From Candidatus Hydrogenedentota bacterium (GTDB lineage: Bacteria; Hydrogenedentota; Hydrogenedentia; Hydrogenedentiales; CAITNO01), in NCBI GenBank assembly GCA_903922535.1, contig CAIXUF010000197.1, positions 1 to 12,261 on the forward strand: a stretch of 12,261 nucleotides of DNA, written 5' to 3'. Numbering within the stretch: position 1 is the first letter of the stretch; each line of letters starts with the position of its first letter. The notes beneath the pieces were generated by a model. The model made no database searches. It saw only the letters and a list, made by a program, of their open reading frames with translations, and had not been told where the DNA came from. Shown here piece by piece: positions 6,290 to 12,261 of this stretch. A program made the position numbers and the translations under genes.

Positions 6290-7475
6290 CGTCCCGCTGA
6301 ACCACGTCGCCGGGGCGGGAGGACAGGTTCGGCCAGATCTTGCGGCCCGGATAGATCGATGTGTTAATGCCCGTGTGCACGTGGTCGCCCAGAATCGTAC
6401 CCAGCTTGCGGCGGCCCGTGTCAACCAGCGTGCCGCCGATCATGGACTTCACGTTCTGTCCGTCGTGGCGCACATTGGCGGTGATGGTGCCGCAGGCAAG
6501 ATTCGCATGGGCGCCGATGACACTGTCACCGACGTAGTTCTGGTGCGGCGCGTGGGCGTCCTCCAGCAGCACGGAGCCCTTGATCTCGCTGGCATGGCCC
6601 ACACCACACCCGTCGCAGAGCACGGTATAGGGACGAATCCAGCAGTTCGGGCCGACGGTGCAGTCGCGGCCGATGTAAACGGGCCCGTCGATCACCGCGC
6701 CGGACCGGACCACCGTGCCGGGGCCGATGTGGACCGGCCCGGTAATGGTGGCGCGGTCGCTGACCTCGCCCTCGATGCCCGGCACCAGGCAATGGTCAAG
6801 GAAATACTTGTTCACGTCGAGCAGGTGCCACGGATAGCCGACCGGCAGCCAGTAGCCCTGGGTGCGGACGACACGGAATCCGCTCGTTTCGGCCAGAACA
6901 TGCACCGCGGAAGTGACCTCGATCTCGCCGCGCACCGTGGGGGGCGTGTCGCGCAGAATGTCGAACACTTCCACGGGGAGCTTGTACGCGCCGATATTGG
7001 CCAGGTTGGAGAAGATCTCCGCCGGCTTTTCCACCAGCCGCACCACGCGGTCGTCACCGGTGGTCTCATAGATGCCGTAGAGGCGCGGGTCGGGCACTTC
7101 CATGGCCAGCGCCGCAGAATCGGCCGCGGCCAGCCGCGCCAGGTCGCCCGGGTCATAAAGATCGTCGCCGTTTTGCACGAGAAAGGGCCCGTCCACGCAG
7201 GAGGCGCACTGGAGGACGGCATGGCCCGTGCCGCGCTGCTCCAACTGCTCGACATAGGTGATCGGGACGCCCAGATATTCACTGCCGAAGCGCTCGCGGA
7301 TCATCTCCTGACGGTATCCGACCACAAGGATCACGCCGTCCACCAGCGGGGCCAGCGCCTCAATTTGCCAGGCCAGAATGGACTTGCCCAGCACCGGCAA
7401 CAGTGGTTTGGGCCGGGTCAGGGTAAGGGGATAGGTCCGGGTCGATTTGCCCGCCGCCATGATTACAGCTTTCAT
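6279..7475 (-). CDS. GlmU-like bifunctional sugar-1-phosphate nucleotidylyltransferase / acyltransferase
   Basis: This cytoplasmic enzyme has an N-terminal NTP-transferase domain and a C-terminal left-handed beta-helix, and probably makes an activated sugar such as UDP-GlcNAc. The N-domain shows MAAGKSTRTYPLT (6-18), PKPLLPV (22-28), QRGTGHAV (80-87) and metal-binding GDD (103-105). From about 238 on, hexapeptide-like repeats (GPVHIG, GPVYIG, ITGP) give the trimeric beta-helix. H311 in APHQNYVGDS sits where GlmU has its catalytic acetyltransferase His, followed by CGTITANVRHDG, close to the GlmU acetyl-CoA region. The length of 398 and the short linker resemble archaeal two-domain enzymes of the Sulfolobus ST0452 type more than the 456-residue E. 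coli GlmU. Start ATG 7475 follows AAGGAG. Substrate could be GlcNAc-1-P, Glc-1-P or another sugar; sequence alone does not settle it. Confidence 0.85.
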   Translation of the reverse strand: MKAVIMAAGKSTRTYPLTLTRPKPLLPVLGKSILAWQIEALAPLVDGVILVVGYRQEMIRERFGSEYLGVPITYVEQLEQRGTGHAVLQCASCVDGPFLVQNGDDLYDPGDLARLAAADSAALAMEVPDPRLYGIYETTGDDRVVRLVEKPAEIFSNLANIGAYKLPVEVFDILRDTPPTVRGEIEVTSAVHVLAETSGFRVVRTQGYWLPVGYPWHLLDVNKYFLDHCLVPGIEGEVSDRATITGPVHIGPGTVVRSGAVIDGPVYIGRDCTVGPNCWIRPYTVLCDGCGVGHASEIKGSVLLEDAHAPHQNYVGDSVIGAHANLACGTITANVRHDGQNVKSMIGGTLVDTGRRKLGTILGDHVHTGINTSIYPGRKIWPNLSSRPGDVVQRDVTE

Positions 7476-7576
7476 CGGGGAACTCCTTCGCCGCGGATGT
7501 TACTCCACGCCCCGTCAATACGGCAAGAAAATGGCGGACAATGCACTGTGAACCGACCGTTAACGCCCTGCGACAG

Positions 7577-7662
7577 CCGTCATTGCGAACGAAGTGAAGC
7601 AATCTCTTGCCCGCCCAAAGCCATGGTGACAAGAGATTGCTTCACTTCGTTCGCAATGACGG
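7577..7662. repeat. Dispersed-type palindromic repeat, 33-bp perfect arms, 20-nt loop
   Basis: Arms 7577-7609 and 7630-7662 are perfect reverse complements; each contains the core CATTGCGAACGAAGTGAAGC or its complement. The 20-nt spacer (7610-7629) is unrelated. A third partial copy of the end, GCAATGACGG, lies at 7673-7682. From memory, closely similar sequences (CATTGCGAGCGAAGCGAAGC...) are scattered through many unrelated bacterial genomes and give rise to spurious RHCERSEA-type peptides, so this looks like a REP/MITE-like mobile repeat. It lies between the protease stop and the nucleotidylyltransferase start. It could fold as a strong mRNA hairpin but has no following T-run, so it is not a standard terminator. 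The adjoining 7476-7576 shows only a ribosome binding site. Confidence 0.9.
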
Positions 7663-7696
7663 TGGTGGGCTTGCAATGACGGGCGGAATATGCGGT

Positions 7697-10420
7697 CTAC
7701 CGCGCGCGGCGTTTGGCCGTCAGCATCAACACGGCAAGGCTCAGCCCGCCCAGGAAAAAATCGCCAAGGCGTTTCTGCAAACCGCTGAGGGTAAAGTCGG
7801 ACTTGCTGCAGGTGCAGCCGGGATTGATATTCAGATAGGCGGACAGTTCGTCCTTCGAAATCCTGCCGTCACTGTTGGTGTCAATGTTCAAGAAGTCCGT
7901 GGTCGTAAGTTCCGGCTGGGCCGCCTGCGCCTCGGCGATACTCAGCACGCCGTCGTGGTTGGTGTCGGCGGCGGCAAAGGCGTCGTAGAGCGCCTGGGCA
8001 ACCAAGGCAGCCTCACCTTCGCCCTCGCCCTCGCCCTCGCCCTCACCCTCACCTTCCCCCTCCGCCGTCTCTCCCTCCACTGGAACCGTGCAGGCTCCGG
8101 TGGAAACAACCAGCGCCACCGTTGAACCCTGCGTCGCGGAAGCGCCGGCCGCCGGGTTCTGGCTGACAATCTGGCCCTTGGAATAGGTGTTGCTACACTG
8201 CTCGGAGACGACCTGCGCGGTCAGGCCCGCCGACTGCAGCGTGGTCACGGCGGCGGCCTGCGCAAGGCCTTGGACGCCCGGCACGGTCACCTGGACCGGG
8301 GTTTCGCCCTCGCTGGACGGGGAAATGCCGACGTTGTCGACAAAGAAATTGGTGGCAACCTGGGTAGTGCCGGTGGCATCGGTGTGGCCCTCAAAGCGGA
8401 GCAGGTGCGCCGTGCCGTCGGCATATGCGGACACAGAAACACTCACCTGCTGGTAGGCGGCATACGTGGCGGCATCGGCCTGGGTGGCCTGGAACAACTG
8501 GGTGCCGTCCATCAGCACCCGCAGATATCCGGGCACATGCGCGGCGGGCATTTCCAGTTGGAAGGTGAGCAGCGCGGAGGCGGCCACCGGAATGGTGACG
8601 CTTTGCGCGGCATAGTCGTCCTCGGTCCCGCCCTCGACGCCGCCGAACCACGCCCACCATGCGCCGGCAAATGGTCCGTAGGTCTCCCCCAATTTGAGGC
8701 AGTCCCCATTGCAAATGACGGTGTCGTAGGCCGTCGAACCCTGGGTCCAGACGGGATTGGCATCGCCCAGTTCAAAGCCGCCGTCGATTACGGGATCGGC
8801 GCTGACGCTGGGGGTGAAGGTGAGGCAGTTGCCGCTGTTGTCGCTGGTCGCGCTGTTGCCGGCGGCGTCGGTTGCCGTGATGGTGACGAAATAGGAGGTG
8901 TTCGGAGTGAGCCCGGTCAACACGGTGCTGTGGCTGGTTCCGGCAGCCGTTGACACGGACGACGCGCCGGGGTCGTGGCAGGCGGTGGCGGAGTAGGCGA
9001 TTGCGCCGGTGGCGGTTTCGCCGGTTTGGAACTGCACCGCCGCCGAAGTCTCGCTGATGGTGATGAACGTGACGTTGCTGATCACGGGGGGCGCGCAGTC
9101 CGCCTGGGCAATCTCGGAGATGTTTTCCTGCACGCCCAAGGCGTTGCTCTGGTCGCTGTAGACCACGGTGATTGGCGTTCCATCGGCGACGCTGAGCGTT
9201 CCGTCCTGGGCGGTGACCGCCGCCGCCGTCAGCGGAAGGCTCCCGGTGAACTTGTGGGAACCGGCGGCGGTCTGGGTCAGGGTTACCGTTTCGGTGTCGC
9301 CCACGCCCGAGGTTGCCGTAACCTGCTGGGTCGTGCCCGCGGCGTTGGTGTCGGTCACGGTGATTCCCACGGCGGCGGCGCAGGAATAGACACCATGATC
9401 AAGTGCGATTTGTCCTGTTCCGCCCAACGCGGGCACGAAGGAGGCAAAGGTGCTCGCCTTGCTCGCCTGCTCCGCGTCTGCCGTGCTGTCCGGGAGCACA
9501 CTGGAAGAGAAACAGCCGCTGTTTAGGTTGAAGTCGTCGTTGCCCCGGACCAGAATGCCCTCGACCACGTTCGTGACGGCGTTGAACACGGGCGAACCCG
9601 AATTGCCGGCATAGGTGTCCACGTTGGCCACAAAGTAGCCCGCCGCGGCATTGTCGATCACGTGCGTGGTGGCGCCAAAGGCGATCTTCTCCGGCAGGCC
9701 GGACGGGTAGCCGATTACGCCCACGGCCGCGTTCAGCGGCACGTCCCCCGTACGGCGGATGGTCAGCGGCACGGCACCGGGGGCGGTCACGACGCGGTCC
9801 AGTTGGATAATCGAATAGTCCATCGCGGTGGATGTGTTCAACTGGTGCCCCAGCAGCTTGGTTCCGGTGTACACCTCATCCGCCATCAGGTCGGTGTTGG
9901 GCGTGCTGGCATCCTTCATCTCAAAGCCGAAAACAAAACGGGTGCCGGCAAAATCATTTGTGTCGTAACAGTGGCCGGCGGTTGCCACGATGTCCGGCCC
10001 CACGAGAAATCCGGTGCAATAGGCAGACGTTGGCTGGCTGGCAAAGCGTTCGCCCGCGCAGGGGGGGAGTCCCTGATAGCGGAAGGCGCTGGTGGTGAGA
10101 TGCCATCCGCCGCCGCTGACAGCGGCCAGGTCCGCGGTGTACACCAGCGCACAGACGGACGCGGCCAGCGCTTTGCGGGCTGGGTCCGTCTCCTGATACA
10201 CGTCCAGACGGTCGTCGGTGCCGTAAATGACTTTGTCGTTGCCTGGTCCCGGAGCCCATGGCACGCCGGAAATCACGGTTCGACCGCCGTTGACTCCGAT
10301 GGTGGATGCTGTCCCCGGGATGGATTGCCTTGCTTCGGGGGCGGCCAGCGCCCCTGCGGACAACAAAAGTGAAAGAATCGCGAAACCTAAAACGCTGCGA
10401 TTTCCATGTCGGGTGTTCAT
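7697..10420 (-). CDS. Secreted trypsin-like serine protease with Fn3, PASTA, EF-hand and C-terminal anchor-like tail
   Basis: A 907-residue exported protein. It begins with a signal peptide (hydrophobic 9-27, cleavage after ALA). The S1/V8-like protease domain spans about 40-340 with catalytic triad H150 (TAGHC), D201 (AMDYS) and S274 (AGNSGSPVF). A Thr/Ala-rich beta-sandwich follows (345-425), then an Fn3 domain (about 443-540 with LTGLTPNTSYFVTITATD), a jelly-roll-like segment (541-700), and a PASTA domain (about 708-776, TVPGVQGL...AGLTAQVV...GQIVSQNPAAGA). A Glu-Gly linker (782-803) leads to two canonical EF-hand loops, DTNHDGVLSIAE (819-830) and DTNSDGRISKDE (847-858). The C-terminus is GCTC (868-871), a short spacer, LGGLSLAVLML and KRRAR, which looks like a surface-sorting tail. 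ATG 10420 was chosen for the signal peptide and upstream AAAGGGG; the open frame extends 79 codons further without likeness to protein. Target unknown; calcium dependence is inferred from the EF-hands. Confidence 0.88.
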   Translation of the reverse strand: MNTRHGNRSVLGFAILSLLLSAGALAAPEARQSIPGTASTIGVNGGRTVISGVPWAPGPGNDKVIYGTDDRLDVYQETDPARKALAASVCALVYTADLAAVSGGGWHLTTSAFRYQGLPPCAGERFASQPTSAYCTGFLVGPDIVATAGHCYDTNDFAGTRFVFGFEMKDASTPNTDLMADEVYTGTKLLGHQLNTSTAMDYSIIQLDRVVTAPGAVPLTIRRTGDVPLNAAVGVIGYPSGLPEKIAFGATTHVIDNAAAGYFVANVDTYAGNSGSPVFNAVTNVVEGILVRGNDDFNLNSGCFSSSVLPDSTADAEQASKASTFASFVPALGGTGQIALDHGVYSCAAAVGITVTDTNAAGTTQQVTATSGVGDTETVTLTQTAAGSHKFTGSLPLTAAAVTAQDGTLSVADGTPITVVYSDQSNALGVQENISEIAQADCAPPVISNVTFITISETSAAVQFQTGETATGAIAYSATACHDPGASSVSTAAGTSHSTVLTGLTPNTSYFVTITATDAAGNSATSDNSGNCLTFTPSVSADPVIDGGFELGDANPVWTQGSTAYDTVICNGDCLKLGETYGPFAGAWWAWFGGVEGGTEDDYAAQSVTIPVAASALLTFQLEMPAAHVPGYLRVLMDGTQLFQATQADAATYAAYQQVSVSVSAYADGTAHLLRFEGHTDATGTTQVATNFFVDNVGISPSSEGETPVQVTVPGVQGLAQAAAVTTLQSAGLTAQVVSEQCSNTYSKGQIVSQNPAAGASATQGSTVALVVSTGACTVPVEGETAEGEGEGEGEGEGEGEGEAALVAQALYDAFAAADTNHDGVLSIAEAQAAQPELTTTDFLNIDTNSDGRISKDELSAYLNINPGCTCSKSDFTLSGLQKRLGDFFLGGLSLAVLMLTAKRRAR
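8011..8060 (-). repeat. Hexanucleotide tandem repeat coding the Glu-Gly linker
   Basis: About eight imperfect units of a 6-bp repeat (CCTCGC/CCTCAC/CTTCGC on the plus strand) encode alternating Glu-Gly in the protease linker between the PASTA and EF-hand regions. The units keep frame, so slippage would lengthen or shorten the linker by dipeptides rather than break the gene. Confidence 0.85.
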
Positions 10421-10675
10421 GCCACCCCTTTCCTGATTTTTGCGGGACAAATCCTTCGGGCCATTCGGCAACCCGTCTGCCCTCAGTCTCGAAATGGGCT
10501 GATATGTTAGTCTAACTCTCCTGAACCGGACTTGAGTTGACATGTATTCCAACTCTTCGGCCATATCACAGGGTTTCCGCCAGGCACAGACACGTCCCTG
10601 CCCGTCGTCCTTTGGGGGTTGGCTGCAGGCCGACAGGCGAGGCAGCCTCCCCTGCATAACCGGATGGGCCCGCCC
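10421..10675. other. Intergenic region upstream of the protease gene
   Basis: This 255-bp gap lies between two minus-strand genes. It contains GAGTTG...CAACTC (arms 10534-10539 and 10550-10555), the short palindrome GTTAG-T-CTAAC (10506-10516), and a possible hairpin downstream of the 54-residue gene (GGCTGC 10621-10626 with GCAGCC 10642-10647, or TGCAGG 10624-10629 with CCTGCA 10651-10656) that lacks a T-run. I found no convincing -35/-10 pair facing the protease gene, though a promoter is likely here. Confidence 0.4.
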
Positions 10676-10840
10676 TCAGAACGACAGCAGGCAGTGCCAG
10701 ATGTAGGTGTAGGCGAGGGAGTCGATGCTCTCCCACGTGTTCTTCACGATTTCTTCGTCGCCAAGCATTTCGGGCAGTTCTTTCAGCTTTTCTTCCCAGG
10801 GAATGCAGACGCCCGGGTCGCGCTTGATTTCTTCGCTCAT
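10676..10840 (-). CDS. Small 54-residue protein of unknown function, downstream of the URO-D-like gene
   Basis: The product starts MSEEIKRDPGVCIPWEEKLK and ends IDSLAYTYIWHCLLSF. It is acidic in the middle (KELPEMLGDEEIVKNTWESI) with an aromatic/hydrophobic C-terminus, two cysteines (C12 and one five residues from the end), and no signal peptide or clear membrane segment. AAGGGAG precedes the ATG at 10840 at suitable spacing. It begins 19 bp after the URO-D-like stop on the same strand, so the two are probably co-transcribed. I do not recognise the family. It may be a partner or regulator of the upstream enzyme; it could also be a chance frame, but the ribosome binding site, operon spacing and protein-like composition argue against that. 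Confidence 0.65.
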   Translation of the reverse strand: MSEEIKRDPGVCIPWEEKLKELPEMLGDEEIVKNTWESIDSLAYTYIWHCLLSF

Positions 10841-10859
10841 TGCATCCGTCTCCCTTGGC

Positions 10860-12056
10860 TCAGTACACACCGTATTCACGGGTGAAATCGGTCATGGCCT
10901 TCACGTTTTCGATCTGCGCGTCGTTCTGGATGATGGCCGACGCGTCCATGATGTAGCCGCCGTCGCGCGCGACGCCGTCGATGATCTTCTTGCAGCAGGC
11001 GCGCACCTCTTCGGGGGTGCCGTAGGCCAGCAGGTAGTTGGGCACGCCGCCGCTGATGCAGAACTTGTGGCCCAGCACGCGGTGCACCTCGAAGATGTCG
11101 TCGCGATCGCAGTGGAACACGATGCTGCCCTCGGGCAGTTCGGCGAAGTTCTTCAAATGGGCGCCCCATTTGCCCTCGGCATAGAAAAGCGTCTGGTGGC
11201 CGCGCCGCCACAGCTCCTCGATGATCGGCTTGAGCGTGGGCCAGAAAATGGTGTCGAAATGATCCTGCGTGATGAAAGGCACGCAGCCCCGGTGCATCCA
11301 GAAGCCGATGGGCACGTTCTTGTCGGGGTCGGCTCCGGACAGCGCCACGTGCAACAGGTGCGGCATGAGCGCCTCGCAGGCCTTCTTCACCTTTTCGGGC
11401 TGGTAGACCAGGTCCATGGTCAGGCCCATGTAGCCGCGCAGCTTGTCGGCGAGGATGTCGAGCGGCGCCTTGAAGATGCCCGCGATGGCGCCGACGGTGC
11501 CGCATTCGGCGCGCAGCATGTCGCCCTGGCGCGGAAAACCGCCAAAGTAGTTCATCATCGCCATGCCGCCCTTGAGGAAGGACATGTTGTTGCGGAAGGT
11601 GTTGGGCTGGCCCGGCGCGACCACGTCCGTCGAGACGCGCGGCAGCCACACGTTGAACAGGAAGCCTGTCGGGTCCGCGGCAAGCTGGTCGTACTCGTCC
11701 TCGCGCATGAAGGCATCGCCCTCGGGGGGTTCGAGGTACTGAAAGCCGGTCTGGGGCGACAGGCCCACGCCGGGCGCACGGTAGTATTTCAGGCCGATGG
11801 CCTGCGTCAGGCCGGTCCAAACGTAGACCATGTTGCCGACGACGGCGTCCCAGTCGAAGTCGGTGGCGCACTTGCGGGCGGCCGTGAAGGCCTTCTCGAA
11901 GTCCTGCGTCACCTCCTGGCAGGTGTAGCCCGCATACTTGGCGGTGAACTCCGCCACAAAGGGGCGGATGGGAATCCGGTCCGGCTTGCCGTTGCGCAGC
12001 GCCGTCGTGTAGCGCTTGAGCCGTTCCGCGTACAACAGTTCCATTTGCTCGCTCAT
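10860..12056 (-). CDS. Uroporphyrinogen decarboxylase (URO-D) superfamily protein, methyltransferase-like, not HemE
   Basis: A 398-residue cytoplasmic TIM-barrel protein of the URO-D superfamily, which includes haem-pathway HemE and corrinoid-dependent methyltransferases (MtaA, MtbA, CmuA). Family-type features are RLKRYTTALRNGKPDRIPI (12-30), WMHRGCVPFITQDHFDTIFWP (253-273), VFHCDRDD (313-320), ISGGVPNYLLAYGTPEEV (334-351), and the ending DGGYIMDASAIIQNDAQIENVKAMTD. It is longer than HemE (about 350) and lacks its N-terminal arginine motif, so haem synthesis is unlikely. The zinc HxCG site of MtaA-type enzymes is not intact: the aligned block reads FHCDR. Substrate is therefore unknown; methyl transfer or decarboxylation of a small molecule is possible. 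ATG 12056 was preferred to one 17 codons upstream because GAGAGG lies just before it. The 54-residue gene follows closely. Confidence 0.8.
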   Translation of the reverse strand: MSEQMELLYAERLKRYTTALRNGKPDRIPIRPFVAEFTAKYAGYTCQEVTQDFEKAFTAARKCATDFDWDAVVGNMVYVWTGLTQAIGLKYYRAPGVGLSPQTGFQYLEPPEGDAFMREDEYDQLAADPTGFLFNVWLPRVSTDVVAPGQPNTFRNNMSFLKGGMAMMNYFGGFPRQGDMLRAECGTVGAIAGIFKAPLDILADKLRGYMGLTMDLVYQPEKVKKACEALMPHLLHVALSGADPDKNVPIGFWMHRGCVPFITQDHFDTIFWPTLKPIIEELWRRGHQTLFYAEGKWGAHLKNFAELPEGSIVFHCDRDDIFEVHRVLGHKFCISGGVPNYLLAYGTPEEVRACCKKIIDGVARDGGYIMDASAIIQNDAQIENVKAMTDFTREYGVY

Positions 12057-12074
12057 AGATTGCCTCTCTTCCGC

Positions 12075-12116
12075 GGGGCACCGCGCCCCAAGTGGACCGT
12101 ACTCCATTCTACTTGG
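12075..12116. promoter_or_regulatory. Inverted repeats in the leader of the URO-D-like gene
   Basis: GGGGC-ACCGC-GCCCC (12075-12089) can form a short hairpin about 20 bp before the ribosome binding site. CCAAGT (12088-12093) and ACTTGG (12111-12116) form a second inverted repeat around a 17-bp centre. On the minus strand TAGAAT (12110-12105) resembles a -10 box but no good -35 lies 16-18 bp upstream. The repeats are visible; any control function is inferred. Confidence 0.25.
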
Positions 12117-12148
12117 AACGGCGGCGGAAGAAAAGCGCGGCGGCGGCG

Positions 12149-12261
12149 TTATGGCCGCCGGCGGCGGCGCAGGGCACGCGCGGCGCAGGCCGCTGCGGCA
12201 AGCGCCAGCCCCGCCAGCCCCGGCGCACCGACTGCCGGCAGGTTTTGCACCACGTCGATGG
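12149..12261 (-). CDS. C-terminal end of an exported protein with a PEP-CTERM-like sorting tail (partial)
   Basis: Only the last 36 codons and a TAA stop are inside the window. The peptide ends LPAVGAPGLAGLALAAAACA followed by ARALRRRRRP: a short LPxxG-like motif, one hydrophobic helix and an arginine-rich end, the three-part plan of C-terminal surface-sorting signals (PEP-CTERM, IPTL-CTERM, GlyGly-CTERM and similar). The rest of the protein lies to the right and cannot be judged. Around the stop, GGCGGC-CATAAC-GCCGCC could form a hairpin with TTTT shortly after, a weak terminator candidate. The gene lies upstream of the URO-D-like gene on the same strand. The frame is GC-rich and short, so chance coding is possible, but the motif order makes it likely real. 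Confidence 0.6.
   Translation of the reverse strand, partial: IDVVQNLPAVGAPGLAGLALAAAACAARALRRRRRP

Noticed and set aside
7577..7662. Palindrome as a rho-independent terminator
   Set aside because: Arms are far longer than a typical terminator stem and no T-run follows on either strand; a dispersed repeat fits better.
6195..7679. 494-codon plus-strand frame opposite the nucleotidylyltransferase gene
   Set aside because: It is low-complexity His/Arg/Gly-rich and ends by translating the palindromic repeat (RHCERSEAIS), a known sign of spurious proteins.
7577..7682. Palindromic repeats as a small CRISPR array
   Set aside because: There are only two inverted, not direct, copies, no regular spacers, and no cas gene.
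10537..10566. Perfect TTGACA on the plus strand upstream of the protease gene
   Set aside because: No acceptable -10 at 16-18 bp and no plus-strand gene downstream; it probably belongs to the GAGTTG/CAACTC repeat or is chance.
10860..12056. Calling the URO-D-like gene hemE
   Set aside because: It lacks the HemE N-terminal arginine motif, is too long, and its C-terminal motifs match the methyltransferase-like branches.
10876..12081. 401-codon minus-strand frame overlapping the URO-D-like gene
   Set aside because: It is the +1 shadow of the URO-D-like gene, extremely Arg-rich, with no recognisable motif.

Overview
The window is about 12 kb of GC-rich, densely packed bacterial DNA. Tat-exported hydrogenase subunits, secreted proteins with putative C-terminal sorting tails, and a long Glu-Gly linker followed by EF-hands suggest a diderm (Gram-negative-type) bacterium. 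The secreted proteins remind me of Candidatus Hydrogenedentota or related PVC/FCB-type lineages, but that placement is a guess from style, not from a marker gene.

Region 1 (1-3660) is a hydrogenase locus. On the minus strand, hybO (small subunit), hybA (four-cluster ferredoxin subunit) and hybB (NrfD-type membrane subunit, cut by the left edge) overlap by ATGA junctions. The order matches E. coli hydrogenase-2 (hybOAB-C), so the catalytic large subunit hybC should lie just off the left edge. A divergent gene (3124-3660) encodes the M52 endopeptidase that matures NiFe large subunits. The 170-bp space between them holds two opposed sigma-70-like promoter candidates whose -10 boxes overlap, plus two palindromes. 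Together these genes would make a periplasmic H2-oxidising, quinone-linked (possibly reversible) enzyme of the standard oxygen-sensitive type.

Region 2 (3661-7475) concerns the cell surface. A large YfhO-type polytopic membrane protein (plus strand) meets, tail to tail with an 11-bp overlap, a GlmU-like sugar-1-phosphate nucleotidylyltransferase with a left-handed beta-helix domain (minus strand). Both fit envelope glycan or glycolipid assembly.

Region 3 (7476-10675) has a dispersed-type palindromic repeat with perfect 33-bp arms, then a 907-residue secreted trypsin-like protease. Its apparent order is signal peptide, S1 protease, beta-sandwich/Fn3, jelly-roll-like segment, PASTA, Glu-Gly linker, two EF-hands and a Cys-containing C-terminal tail.

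Region 4 (10676-12261) has a URO-D superfamily protein followed 19 bp downstream by an unrecognised 54-residue protein, both on the minus strand. At the right edge is the last 36 codons of another exported protein with an LPxxG-like/hydrophobic/Arg-rich tail. No rRNA, tRNA, CRISPR array, transposase or phage gene was seen. The most unusual items are the multidomain protease, the hyb divergent control region and the palindromic repeat; I do not see a clear new defence or mobile system.
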